In this document: in pieces, positions 8,468 to 17,324 of the stretch
How positions within the stretch are numbered: position 1 is the first letter of the stretch
Layout: each line of letters starts with the position of its first letter
From: Clostridium sp031626875
GTDB taxonomy: Bacteria; Bacillota; Clostridia; Clostridiales; Clostridiaceae
DNA: 64,000 nt
NCBI RefSeq assembly: GCF_031626875.1
Contig: NZ_JANDMF010000018.1
Span: 1 to 64,000, forward strand
Direction of reading: 5' to 3'
Translations under genes and position numbers: made by a program
The notes under the pieces: generated by a model
Database searches by the model: none
Told to the model about the DNA's origin: nothing
The model's input: only the letters and a program-made list of their open reading frames with translations

Positions 8468-9511
8468 ATGAAAAAATATATAAAAAAAATATTAAAAGTA
8501 ATCATTGTGTGCATTATTTTGGTGATAATATTTATTACTGGATATGAAATCAAGGAAAATGTGAGAATTAATAAAATTGTTAACTCACACAAAACAGAGC
8601 AAAACGCAAACCAAAACTATGCTGTAAGAAGTAATGATGAGAATGACTCTAAACATATTACCACTGCAGTTCAACAGATTATGATAGGAACAATGTGTAA
8701 TAATTATGATAATGCTTTACAGACATTAATTGATATGAAAAACGCAGGTTATGAATCTATAGAATTAAATGATTTTATGATCCACAAGTCTTCTATTATG
8801 GTAAAATTAATGACAAAGTTCTCAGGAATGCCTATTGGCAATGGTGGCAAGCTTGATTGGCCAAAGTTGATTAAAGAAAGTGGACTAAAGGTCATAAGTC
8901 TTCACAGTGATTTGGCAAGCATTGAGAAAGATGCTAAAGCTATAGCAGATGAAGCAAAAAGTTTTGGGACAGATACTGTAGTTATTACTGGTATGTACAA
9001 ATTCGATTATAGTAGTTTGGAGGAAATAGAAAAACTTGCTGAACGTCTGAATCAGGCAGGAAAGGCTCTTTCTAAGGAAGGAATAAATCTTTTGTATCAT
9101 AATCACAATTGCGAATTACAAAAGGTGACTCATGAAAAAACAGCTTACGACGTTATAATTGAAGAAACAGATCCTAAATATGTCAACTTCGAGTTTGATA
9201 GTTATTGGATGGCAGATGGTGGTGCTAATGTTTCAGCTTTGATGGAAAAACTGGGTAGCAGAATGAAATTATGGCATATTAATGATCGTGGTTGTACCAA
9301 ATCGGGTCCCTATATGACGCCAATACTTGAAGAAAATGCTACAGAATTAGGAAATGGAAATATGGACCTAGATACGCTATCAGCAATAGCTATAAAAAAC
9401 GGAGTAAAGGGTGTTGTATTAGAAACTCATAAGAATTGGGTAGATAAAGATCCAATTAAGAGTCTACAGGTTAGCGCAGAGTACATGCAGAGGAAGTTTG
9501 GTGACAAATAA
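8468..9511 (+). CDS. Membrane-anchored sugar phosphate isomerase/epimerase-like protein
   Basis: A Lys-rich start and a hydrophobic helix (about residues 7-25) anchor the protein; a ~50-residue linker leads to an AP-endonuclease-2 / xylose isomerase-like TIM barrel (about 70-347). Likely metal and catalytic positions are visible: VISLHSD, YHNHNCEL, FEFDSYW, LWHIND and VVLETH. Relatives act on keto-sugars or inositols. An outside-facing anchored form is unusual because most relatives are cytoplasmic. GTG at 8462 is possible, but AAAAGGGGA ending at 8460 fits the ATG at 8468. Probably controlled by the divergent TetR-type regulator. Confidence 0.8.
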   Translation: MKKYIKKILKVIIVCIILVIIFITGYEIKENVRINKIVNSHKTEQNANQNYAVRSNDENDSKHITTAVQQIMIGTMCNNYDNALQTLIDMKNAGYESIELNDFMIHKSSIMVKLMTKFSGMPIGNGGKLDWPKLIKESGLKVISLHSDLASIEKDAKAIADEAKSFGTDTVVITGMYKFDYSSLEEIEKLAERLNQAGKALSKEGINLLYHNHNCELQKVTHEKTAYDVIIEETDPKYVNFEFDSYWMADGGANVSALMEKLGSRMKLWHINDRGCTKSGPYMTPILEENATELGNGNMDLDTLSAIAIKNGVKGVVLETHKNWVDKDPIKSLQVSAEYMQRKFGDK

Positions 9512-9825
9512 AGTTATATTTTAAATAGGTTTCTTAATCTCTCAACTTCTAGTTTAAGATTTGAACCATACTCAAAAACAAACTATTTAGAATTAAATAC
9601 ATAAAAATTTATGAATTCAAAAAAAGTGTACCACTTTAAGTGGAGTTTTATAAAAAAGGACTACACAAATTCTAAAGAATTTCTATAGTTCGCAAATAAA
9701 ATACCAATAAGATATAATGTTTATGTAGAAAATAGGTATTTTAGTAATTTTTTATTGCACTATATTACTGAAAATAATAATATTAATAAATAGTTTGTAT
9801 TTTTATACGAGTAGGAGGATAAAAT
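9512..9825. other. Gene-free interval before the second GT39 gene
   Basis: This AT-rich stretch has no credible gene. It holds a small dyad, CCACTTTAAGTGG (9631-9643), preceded by AAAGTG that can pair with CACTTT. I see no strong terminator or matching promoter; AGGAGG before 9826 is the ribosome site of the next gene. Confidence 0.5.
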
Positions 9826-11793
9826 ATGAAGAGATTTAAACTAACTAGAGAGAGGACTCAAATAACTTTAATTTTGATATTATCAACAATTTTAAATATA
9901 ACCAATTTAAATATTCAAGATTTTGCTAATGAATATTATTCTGCAGGAATAAAAAGTATGCTAAAAAGTTTTAAAAATTTCTTTTTTGTATCTTTTGATC
10001 CAACTGGATTTGTTAGTGTAGACAAGCCACCAGTGGGATTTTGGATTCAGGCAATTTTTGCGAAAATATTAGGATTTAATACCTGGAGCGTTATTCTTCC
10101 ACAAGCCATAGCGGGAGTAGTTTCTGTTGGCCTTATTTATTGCCTTATAAAAAGATATTTTGGAGCAAAGGCAGGAATTATTTCAGCTTTATGTTTATCA
10201 GTAACTCCAATTTTTGTAGCAGCAAGTAGAAATAATACAATAGATAATCAATTAGTTATGATAGTTTTAATAGCTAGTTATTTCTTATTTAGAGCAATAG
10301 AAAGTGGAAAACTTAAACATTTAATAATAAGTTTAATTTTGATTGGAGTTGGATTTAATATAAAAATGCTACAAGCATATCTTCCACTTCCAGCAATATA
10401 TTTAACATATTTTATTGCATCTAAAATTAATTTGAAAAAGAGAATGATTAATCTTTCAATTTGTACAGTTATACTGTTAATTGTTTCATTATCATGGGCT
10501 GCTATTGTGGATTTAGTACCAGCATCAAACAGGCCTTATGTAGGAAGTAGTTCTAATAATTCAGAAATTCAGCTTATATTTGGACATAATGGAGCAGAAC
10601 GTTTTAGCAAATCAAAAGAAGATGCAATTAGCACAATTCCAGTAGGGACTGGAGGAAACAAATCATCAATTGCTAGATTTTTTTCAAAGGGAGATGTATC
10701 AGATCAAATTAGTTGGCTTTTACCATTTGCATTGATAGGATTTTTAGCAGCGGCTTCAAAAGAAAAATTAAAGAAACCTTTTGACAATGAAAGAAAACTA
10801 TCATTAGTATTTTGGATAACTTATTTTGTTCCACAATTTTTATATTTTAGTTTTACCAAAGGCACATTCCATTCGTATTACTTGACTATGCTAGCACCAG
10901 CAATTGCTGCTTTAGCTGGTATTGGAATAAAGTATTTAATAGAATTATATAAAGAATCCACATGGAAATGTTATCTTTTACCTATTGCATTTATGATAGA
11001 CGGAGCTTTGGTATTAGTAATACTTTCATACTATTTTGAATCCTATAGTATTACCAAAATACTCATGGCAATGGTTATTGTTTTAACTTTTGGAAGTTCT
11101 ATAGCACTTATCATTAATAAAAATAAAGATAAGTTGGAAGTTAGTACAAATTCAAATTTCAGAAAGGCTTTAGTTACTATAGGATTTATAGGACTTTTAA
11201 TAGTACCAACTGTTTGGTCTGGAACTACAGTGCTTTATAAAATGTCGGGAAGTTCACCATCAGCAGGATTAGAGCTTACAAAGCCTAAAAATTCTAATAG
11301 TGAAGATGATGAATCAAATGAAGAGTCAATAAAACTTATAAATTACTTAAAAGCTAATAAAACTAACGAGAAATATTTATTAGTTACTTTACGAACATCA
11401 GGATTTGCTTCAAAAATTATTCTTGAGACCAACGAATCTGTTATGTCTATAGGAGGCTTTTTGGGAACTGATAATATAATTACTTTAGATCAATTTAAAC
11501 AGATGGTGAAAGATGGAGATGTTAGATACATTATGGTAGAGAGTATAAATGATAAAATGAATGAAGGAATCTTTAAAATTCCAAGTACATCACAAGGTTC
11601 TACTTATGGGAAAAAATCTGAAAATACTGAAATAATGAATTGGGCTAAGGAAAATGGACAACTTATAGATAAAAGTGAATGGTCTAATTCCTCAGATAAT
11701 AAAATTGCTAATAGCATGCCTGTATTCAATGAATTTAATGTGGGAGGGCAACTCTATGAACTTTATGATTTAAAAGGGTGTGTAGATAAGTAA
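9826..11793 (+). CDS. GT39/ArnT-like membrane glycosyltransferase (copy 2)
   Basis: This 655-residue protein is a clear paralogue of the one at 4804-6843, with identical landmarks: YYSAGIKSMLKSFKNFF, FVSVDKPPVGFW, ITSRNN-like SRNNTID, ASNRPYVGSSSNNSEIQL and PTVWSGTTVLYK. It differs by a shorter central loop (about residues 262-285) and a divergent C-terminal domain. It has its own AGGAGG ribosome site but no GtrA/GtrB partner nearby, so it probably shares the lipid-linked donor made by the first operon. The different variable loops suggest a different acceptor (inference). Confidence 0.85.
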   Translation: MKRFKLTRERTQITLILILSTILNITNLNIQDFANEYYSAGIKSMLKSFKNFFFVSFDPTGFVSVDKPPVGFWIQAIFAKILGFNTWSVILPQAIAGVVSVGLIYCLIKRYFGAKAGIISALCLSVTPIFVAASRNNTIDNQLVMIVLIASYFLFRAIESGKLKHLIISLILIGVGFNIKMLQAYLPLPAIYLTYFIASKINLKKRMINLSICTVILLIVSLSWAAIVDLVPASNRPYVGSSSNNSEIQLIFGHNGAERFSKSKEDAISTIPVGTGGNKSSIARFFSKGDVSDQISWLLPFALIGFLAAASKEKLKKPFDNERKLSLVFWITYFVPQFLYFSFTKGTFHSYYLTMLAPAIAALAGIGIKYLIELYKESTWKCYLLPIAFMIDGALVLVILSYYFESYSITKILMAMVIVLTFGSSIALIINKNKDKLEVSTNSNFRKALVTIGFIGLLIVPTVWSGTTVLYKMSGSSPSAGLELTKPKNSNSEDDESNEESIKLINYLKANKTNEKYLLVTLRTSGFASKIILETNESVMSIGGFLGTDNIITLDQFKQMVKDGDVRYIMVESINDKMNEGIFKIPSTSQGSTYGKKSENTEIMNWAKENGQLIDKSEWSNSSDNKIANSMPVFNEFNVGGQLYELYDLKGCVDK

Positions 11794-11857
11794 TATACAC
11801 ATAATCTTTTTGGTGTATTAATATAATATAAGAAAATAGAGTAGTAGAGGTGGAAAT

Positions 11858-12376
11858 ATGAGTTATACCACTATGAGGCAACCACAAGGTGTGCCAGTTT
11901 TTCAAACTAATTTAATAAGAGAAGCAATGATAGGAGAAATAGTTGCAATAAATGACTATAACAAACATATTGCAGATTCTAATATTGGTGAGATAAACGA
12001 AATATGGGAACATATTATGAAAGAAGAAAAGAAGCATTATAACATGTTTTTTGAAGTATTAAGAAGATATGATCATGTTCAATTACATAAGTTTAAGGAA
12101 ACTAAAGAGCATATGCAAATTAAAGGTGAGAGATATCATGATTTGTATTGCCCTAAATATTCCAATGAACTAATATTAAATAATTTGAGAAATGATATTA
12201 AAGGAGAATTAGAAGCTGTTATACTTTATGAAAATAATTTAATGCAAATATCTTCAAGTGATGTGAGAAAAGTATTTAATGAAATTATTGCTGATGAAAA
12301 AGAACATGCTGAAGAATTAACAATAGTTTTAAATAAATATGATTCTCATGGTTATGGAACTATTGAAATGGAATGA
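11858..12376 (+). CDS. Ferritin-like di-iron domain protein
   Basis: This 172-residue four-helix protein carries two copies of the Glu...ExxH iron pattern: GEIVAINDYNKHI with EEKKHYNMF in the first half, and GELEAVILYENNL with DEKEHAEEL in the second. Spacing matches rubrerythrin/ferritin-like or CotJC-like di-iron proteins. There is no rubredoxin-type Cys motif. A role in iron or peroxide handling, or as a spore-associated protein, is possible; the sequence does not decide. The ribosome site AGAGGTGG is well placed. Confidence 0.8.
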   Translation: MSYTTMRQPQGVPVFQTNLIREAMIGEIVAINDYNKHIADSNIGEINEIWEHIMKEEKKHYNMFFEVLRRYDHVQLHKFKETKEHMQIKGERYHDLYCPKYSNELILNNLRNDIKGELEAVILYENNLMQISSSDVRKVFNEIIADEKEHAEELTIVLNKYDSHGYGTIEME

Positions 12377-12385
12377 TGATGTAAC

Positions 12386-12414
12386 TTGACAATGAGAATA
12401 AAATTCAGTATAAT
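12386..12414 (+). promoter_or_regulatory. Consensus vegetative promoter of the riboswitch-add unit
   Basis: TTGACA (12386-12391), a 17-bp spacer and TATAAT (12409-12414) match the SigA consensus exactly. Transcription would start near 12421, about 20 nt before the aptamer. Confidence 0.8.
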
Positions 12415-12440
12415 TCTATAAATTAATATTATAAATGTAT

Positions 12441-12507
12441 TTTCGTATAACTCCAATAATATGGTTTGGAGGTCTCTACTAGGAACCAATAATTCCTAAT
12501 TACGAAG
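12441..12507 (+). promoter_or_regulatory. Adenine-sensing purine riboswitch aptamer
   Basis: P1 is TTTCGTA (12441-12447) with TACGAAG (12501-12507). P2 is CTCCAA/TTGGAG with an AATATGG-type loop, the joining region is GTCTCTAC, and P3 is TAGGAA/TTCCTA with a CCAATAA loop. This matches the purine class closely (Bacillus pbuE type). The ligand-discriminating base after P3 (12500) is U, which specifies adenine rather than guanine. The downstream gene is adenosine deaminase, as in the known Vibrio add riboswitch. Confidence 0.93.
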
Positions 12508-12558
12508 AAGATGTATCTTGTATAAAGATATGTCTTCTTTGTAATTAGGAATTTTTTT
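12491..12558 (+). terminator. Riboswitch-controlled terminator
   Basis: Bases 12491-12511 pair with 12533-12553 in a ~21-bp stem followed by T7. The left arm reuses the 3' strands of P3 and P1, so aptamer and terminator exclude each other. Ligand binding should prevent termination, making this an ON switch. Confidence 0.9.
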
Positions 12559-12585
12559 ATACAAAAATATATGTAGGAGGATAAA

Positions 12586-13578
12586 ATGGATTTTTTAGAA
12601 TTGCCAAAAATTGAACTTCACTGTCATTTGGATGGTAGTGTTAGAGCAGAAACAATAATAGATATAGCCAAGAAAGAGAATATAGTTATTCCTTCTTATG
12701 AAACTGAGGAAATAAAGAAATGTATTATTGCACCAAGTGAATGTACATCACTTGATGATTATTTGAAAGCTTTTTCTTTACCTAATTTAGTAATGCAATC
12801 AAAAGAAAGCTTAAGAAGAATTACATTTGAACTTTTTGAAGATGCTGCAAAAGAAAATGTGAAATACATGGAAGTAAGGTTTGCTCCTGTTCTTCATACA
12901 GTAAGAGGGTTAGAGATTGAAGAAATCATAGAAAGTGTAATTCATGGGATTAAAGAAGCAGAAGAAAAATATGAAATAAGTGGAAACTTAATTTTATCAT
13001 GTATGAGAAATATGTCAGAAGAAAAAGCCATTGAAGTGATTGAAAAAGGTAAAAATTATTTACATAAAGGTGTTGTTGCAGTAGATTTGTGCGCAGGAGA
13101 AGAAGCAGGATTTTGCAGGAAGTTCAAGAATGCTATGGACTTAGCTAGAAAATATGGATATAGAATAACAATTCATGCAGGGGAGACTGGGATAGGAGAA
13201 AATGTATTAGAAGCAGTTGAACTTTTAGGTGCAGAAAGAATTGGACACGGTGTATTTATAAAAGATTGCCCTAAAGCATATGAAGTTGTTAAAGAAAAAA
13301 ATATTACTCTTGAAATGTGTCCTACAAGTAATGTACAAACAAAAGCTGTAAAAATCATAAATGAACATCCAATTTATGATTTTTATAAAGATGACATAAG
13401 AGTAACCATAAATACAGATAATAGAAGTGTTTCAGATACTTGTATGTCTAAAGAAGTTCAAATAATATCTAAAGAGTTTGATATTACATATGAAGATTAT
13501 AAGAAGGTTTATTATAATAGCATTGAAGCAAGTTTTTTAGATTTAGATTCTAAAGAAAATTTGAAAAAATTAATATAA
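12586..13578 (+). CDS. add: Adenosine deaminase
   Basis: Zinc-site and catalytic motifs are in order: IELHCHLDGSVR (His12, His14), HAGE after ITI, GHGVF, CPTSN and NTDNRSVSDT. The last is the NTD(D/N) aspartate motif in the form seen in many low-GC Gram-positive adenosine deaminases. The length of 330 residues fits the family. It converts adenosine to inosine in purine salvage. Regulation by the adenine riboswitch at 12441 supports the call. The start follows a AGGAGG site. Confidence 0.95.
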   Translation: MDFLELPKIELHCHLDGSVRAETIIDIAKKENIVIPSYETEEIKKCIIAPSECTSLDDYLKAFSLPNLVMQSKESLRRITFELFEDAAKENVKYMEVRFAPVLHTVRGLEIEEIIESVIHGIKEAEEKYEISGNLILSCMRNMSEEKAIEVIEKGKNYLHKGVVAVDLCAGEEAGFCRKFKNAMDLARKYGYRITIHAGETGIGENVLEAVELLGAERIGHGVFIKDCPKAYEVVKEKNITLEMCPTSNVQTKAVKIINEHPIYDFYKDDIRVTINTDNRSVSDTCMSKEVQIISKEFDITYEDYKKVYYNSIEASFLDLDSKENLKKLI

Positions 13579-13594
13579 AATAACATATATTTTG

Positions 13595-13625
13595 AAAGTC
13601 ATATCATTGTTTTGATATGGCTTTT
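13595..13625 (+). terminator. Terminator of add
   Basis: AAAGTCATATCA (13595-13606) pairs with TGATATGGCTTT (one G-T wobble), followed by a short T run. Confidence 0.8.
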
Positions 13626-13674
13626 TCTATTGAAATTTGTCTTTCAATTAACTCCAAATAGAAATTCAAATAAT

Positions 13675-13723
13675 AATTATCAATATATTTTTATTGAAAA
13701 ACAATAAAAATATATTGATAATT
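13675..13723. repeat. Perfect 22-bp inverted repeat with 5-nt loop
   Basis: The arms at 13675-13696 and 13702-13723 are exact reverse complements, separated by AAAAA. It lies about 50 bp before the DUF4173 gene. No U-tract follows on either strand, so it is not an ordinary terminator; it may be a large operator, an RNA-stabilising hairpin or a relic of a mobile element. Confidence 0.8.
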
Positions 13724-13775
13724 GAAAAAGAAGGTGGTATTATTTAAGAAAATAATAAATTGGGAGAGACGTAAT

Positions 13776-15545
13776 ATGAAGAAAAATTTATACATTTTAA
13801 GGAATAGAAATTCATCCATATTAATTTATGAAGGGGAAAAATTGAAATACTTTGAAGAGGATGGTGAAGTAAATTTAGAAGAATTAGAAAAGTACTTAAA
13901 AGGTAAAATAGAATATAATTATTTAAGATTAATTTCAAAAAAAGAAGTTGTATATTACAGAGAAGATTATAGAGTTATATTAATAGATATTGTTGAATTT
14001 AAAGAAATTAAAGATGTAAATTCTATTAGAGCTTTAAATAAGATAACTTCAAAAGATATAGATTATAAAGATTTAAATCTAATTGAAATATTTTGTTCTT
14101 ATGAATGTAGATTAAGTAATTTCAACAATGTGGAACTTAATAAAAAGGAAAAAGAGGATACAATAAAAAATACATTTATAGCAATAGCAATAGCACTTAT
14201 TACAATTATATTTTTTATAGGAAGAGATGGGCTAAATTATTTTGGAATATCTGTCCCTCTAATAGTAGTGCTAACTTCTTTAATGTTCATCTTTTCTTTA
14301 GGAAAAGTAAAAAAAATAAATATTACTGGTGTATACTTTTTAATAATATCTATACTACTAAGTGCAACATATGGAATATTTACAAATACTTTTTTTAGGG
14401 TAATAAATATATTTATGATACCAATATCCTTATTAACAGGAATATATATGATGAGTTTTTCAGAAATGAAATTAAGCAGTAAAGATTTATTTGGTAATAT
14501 TTTTCCTAATGTAACTATAGGAGTTTTTAATAAGCCCCATATTAAAAAGATTAGAAAAGCAATAAATGGAAAAGAAATTCTCAATTTAAAAAACAATAAA
14601 TATAATGGAATATTAAAAGGAATTTTAATTTCTATTCCACTACTAATTATTCTTACACTTTTGTTATCATCAGCAGATGAAATGTTTGGAAGTATATTTG
14701 GTAATATCATAGCTAGTATTACAAATACGATTTTTATGATAAGTCCAAAAGGAAGTATATCAAAATTAATTGTATTTATCATAGTATTTATATACTTATT
14801 CTATCTATTTTCAAGTTTAAAATTTACAGTTAAATCAATGTATATGAGAAAAATAAATAAGTTAGATAAGAGTATGGTTAATACAATTTTAGTTCTAATA
14901 AATATACTTTATTTGATATTTACTTATATACAAATTAAATATTTATATATAAAGTATAATAGAGTTGATTTAACAGCAGAAGAATATTCAAACTATGCAA
15001 GAAGTGGATTTTTTCAATTAATTGTAGTAGTGATTTTAAATATTATTATAATTATTTATTTTAAAAGCAAAATAGACAAAAATAAATTAACATGTGGTTT
15101 AAATACTTTAATGACTGTAATAAGTATGAATATGGGCTTAACATCATTATATAAGATGAACCTTTATATAAAAGAATTTGGTATGACACAATTAAGATTT
15201 GTAACTAGTGTTTTTATGATATTTGTATTAATAATGCTAATTTTTATAGCTATTTCTTTATGGAAAAGCATTGATTTATTTAAATCCTTTGTGCTTATAG
15301 GCAGTATAATTTATTTAGGAATTAACTTCTGTAATATGGATAAATTAATTGCTGAATATAATCTAAATACAGTTATAAAAGAAGTAGATATGAGATATTT
15401 ATCTAACTTATCATTAGATAGTTATGATGTTGTATTAGAAGCGTTTAATGAAGGGAAATTAGATAAAAATGATTTTAAAAAGTATATAAATCAAAAGAAA
15501 ATTACTTCGAAGTGGTATGAATATAATTATTACAATAATAAATAA
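13776..15545 (+). CDS. DUF4173-type polytopic membrane protein
   Basis: About 130 soluble N-terminal residues precede roughly ten hydrophobic segments. The LLLSSADEMFGSIF stretch and the repeated membrane pattern resemble the DUF4173/DUF4153 families; biochemical role unknown. TTG at 13722 would give a longer product, but GGGAGAG at 13762 is correctly spaced for ATG 13776 (589 residues), and the longer form would start inside the inverted repeat. It precedes a DUF2975 gene and an Xre-type regulator gene, an association common in Firmicutes. Confidence 0.75.
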   Translation: MKKNLYILRNRNSSILIYEGEKLKYFEEDGEVNLEELEKYLKGKIEYNYLRLISKKEVVYYREDYRVILIDIVEFKEIKDVNSIRALNKITSKDIDYKDLNLIEIFCSYECRLSNFNNVELNKKEKEDTIKNTFIAIAIALITIIFFIGRDGLNYFGISVPLIVVLTSLMFIFSLGKVKKINITGVYFLIISILLSATYGIFTNTFFRVINIFMIPISLLTGIYMMSFSEMKLSSKDLFGNIFPNVTIGVFNKPHIKKIRKAINGKEILNLKNNKYNGILKGILISIPLLIILTLLLSSADEMFGSIFGNIIASITNTIFMISPKGSISKLIVFIIVFIYLFYLFSSLKFTVKSMYMRKINKLDKSMVNTILVLINILYLIFTYIQIKYLYIKYNRVDLTAEEYSNYARSGFFQLIVVVILNIIIIIYFKSKIDKNKLTCGLNTLMTVISMNMGLTSLYKMNLYIKEFGMTQLRFVTSVFMIFVLIMLIFIAISLWKSIDLFKSFVLIGSIIYLGINFCNMDKLIAEYNLNTVIKEVDMRYLSNLSLDSYDVVLEAFNEGKLDKNDFKKYINQKKITSKWYEYNYYNNK

Positions 15546-15550
15546 AATGT

Positions 15551-15605
15551 AAAGTATGCATTTATGTGGTATTATAGTGTTATAAATATGTTTAAAGTAT
15601 ACATT
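15551..15605 (+). promoter_or_regulatory. Direct repeats before the DUF2975-Xre pair
   Basis: AAAGTATGCATT (15551-15562) and AAAGTATACATT (15594-15605) differ at one base and start 43 bp apart, ending at the GGAGG of the DUF2975 gene. They are candidate sites for the Xre-type protein encoded two genes on. Confidence 0.4.
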
Positions 15606-15616
15606 GGAGGATAGAA

Positions 15617-16105
15617 ATGAACTACTATGGTAAAAAATCTTTATCAAGCATATTAAACATTATTCTTAGTATAATGCTTTTCTTTGGAGTTATATTAACA
15701 GGAGTTACTTATTATAAAACATTTTCTAGCGATATAATAAAAAATGTTCATGGGATAATATTAATTATTCTTTTAACAATAGGTGTTATTTCTACTTTTA
15801 CAGTAGTTATAGAGCTTAAAAAGGTTATTAAAACTTTGGTTTTAGAAAATCCTTTTATTTGGGAAAATGTAAAGGCCTTAAAAAAAATAACTATTAGTTG
15901 TTTTACAATAGCTGGATGTTATTTGATAAATTTCTTGATGAATATAGGAAAAGAGAGCTTTAATATAATTTATATAGATGCAAAAGGTGTGCATACAGAT
16001 GCTGAAATATTTATATTTTTACTAGTAGGATGTTTTGTTGGTATACTTTCCAAAGTATTTGAGCAGGCAGTTAAATATAAAGAAGATAATGATCTAACAA
16101 TATAG
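15617..16105 (+). CDS. DUF2975 family membrane protein
   Basis: This 162-residue protein has four hydrophobic segments (about 12-33, 49-68, 93-110 and 133-152), and its size and layout match DUF2975 proteins. These are nearly always encoded beside a small Xre-type regulator, as here, where the next gene starts 8 bp after the stop. The function of the pair is unknown; relatives are suspected to take part in envelope stress or cell-state control. The ribosome site GGAGG is strong. Confidence 0.8.
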   Translation: MNYYGKKSLSSILNIILSIMLFFGVILTGVTYYKTFSSDIIKNVHGIILIILLTIGVISTFTVVIELKKVIKTLVLENPFIWENVKALKKITISCFTIAGCYLINFLMNIGKESFNIIYIDAKGVHTDAEIFIFLLVGCFVGILSKVFEQAVKYKEDNDLTI

Positions 16106-16113
16106 GTGAGTAT

Positions 16114-16320
16114 ATGGCTATAATAATTAATTTAGATGTCATGATGGCAAAAAGAAAAATATCACTACAAGATTTGGCTCAAAGAGTTGGCATAACAAAT
16201 GCTAATCTTTCAATACTTAAGAATAATAAGGCAAAAGCTATAAGGTTTTCTACATTAGAAGCAATATGCAAGGAATTAGAATGTCAACCTGGAGATATAA
16301 TCGAATATACAGAAGAATAG
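16114..16320 (+). CDS. Small Xre-family (YozG-like) transcriptional regulator
   Basis: This 68-residue protein is a single Cro/C1-type helix-turn-helix: MAKRKISLQDLAQRVGITNANLSILKNNKAKAIRFSTLEAICKELECQPGDIIEY. This compact type is the usual partner of DUF2975 proteins. It is likely to regulate its own operon, and the direct repeats at 15551/15594 are candidate sites. Confidence 0.92.
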   Translation: MAIIINLDVMMAKRKISLQDLAQRVGITNANLSILKNNKAKAIRFSTLEAICKELECQPGDIIEYTEE

Positions 16321-16323
16321 TTT

Positions 16324-16354
16324 AGGGGTTATTTCATTTGAAGTAACCTCTTTA
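16324..16354 (+). terminator. Terminator of the DUF2975-Xre operon
   Basis: AGGGGTTATTTC (16324-16335) pairs with GAAGTAACCTCT (16340-16351), two G-T wobbles, followed by TTATT. Confidence 0.7.
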
Positions 16355-16390
16355 TTAATTAATAAGCTTATTGAAGAATGGAGAGAAACG

Positions 16391-17221
16391 ATGAACATAA
16401 AAAACTTATTTTTTCACATTCATTATTGTAATATGAGGCAATCGAATAGACCATGGGACTTTAATGCTAGGATATCAAGAACTCTTGACCACCATGAACT
16501 TATTTTTTTTACAGGAGGGATTGGAAATGTTACTGTTGAAAATAAAAAATATCAAGTTAAAGAAGGTATGATATTTTACTTTTATCCAAATTTATTTCAT
16601 TCAATAGAGTCAAATAGTAAAGATCCTATATGTTTTTTTTCGGTACATTTTAGTTATATAAATGTACTGTTTAGTGAAAATAAATGGGATGTCAAACAGG
16701 AGACTAAGATGTTGCCTTTTAGTCATATGCAGGAATTAAAGGATTGCTACAAGATAAATGATATATTTAAAAAATTAGTTGATAGTTGGAATGATAAATT
16801 ACCTGGATATGAGTTTATTACTAAGGCATTTTTGCAACAATTAATTTATGAAGTTTATAGAAATAAAAAAAGTGAAAGTCACAATTATTCTGTATCAGCT
16901 AAGGTAGAAAACATTATTAGTTATATGCATAAAAATATAAATAGTAAGATAACTTTAGTAGAATTATCTGATATGGTAGAGTTATCCCCAACTTATTTAT
17001 CAAGAACCTTTAAAGATATCACTGGATATTCTGTAATTGAATTTTTTAATAAAATAAAAATTGATAAGGCTAAAGAACTTATTATTGATGGAAATAATAA
17101 AGTGAAAGAGGTAGCTAATAAACTTGGATTTAGTGATGAATTTTATTTCAGCAGAATATTTAAAAAAATAGAGGGTATGAGTCCATCAGAATTTTATAGC
17201 AAAAATGTCCATGAAGTTTAA
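16391..17221 (+). CDS. AraC-family transcriptional regulator with cupin sensor
   Basis: The N-terminal ~150 residues form a cupin-like sensor domain (DHHELIFFTGGIGNVTVENKKYQVKEGM pattern). The C-terminal ~100 residues hold the paired AraC helix-turn-helices, VELSDMVELSPTYLSRTFK and VKEVANKLGFSDEFYFSRIFKK, ending GMSPSEFY. Such regulators usually sense a sugar. It lies 100 bp before the MFS gene on the same strand, so that exporter or sugar transporter is a possible target. Confidence 0.92.
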   Translation: MNIKNLFFHIHYCNMRQSNRPWDFNARISRTLDHHELIFFTGGIGNVTVENKKYQVKEGMIFYFYPNLFHSIESNSKDPICFFSVHFSYINVLFSENKWDVKQETKMLPFSHMQELKDCYKINDIFKKLVDSWNDKLPGYEFITKAFLQQLIYEVYRNKKSESHNYSVSAKVENIISYMHKNINSKITLVELSDMVELSPTYLSRTFKDITGYSVIEFFNKIKIDKAKELIIDGNNKVKEVANKLGFSDEFYFSRIFKKIEGMSPSEFYSKNVHEV

Positions 17222-17324
17222 TATAGTGCATGGTATATAGCCAGTCTTTTGGTTAAAATTATGATAGTATTGTTAATCAGTTTTACAATAACATAAGTAC
17301 AAAAGAAAGAAGGCTTATATATTC

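Noticed and set aside
9631..9643. CCACTTTAAGTGG dyad with preceding AAAGTG as an insertion-sequence end
   Set aside because: No partner repeat, transposase remnant or target duplication could be found.
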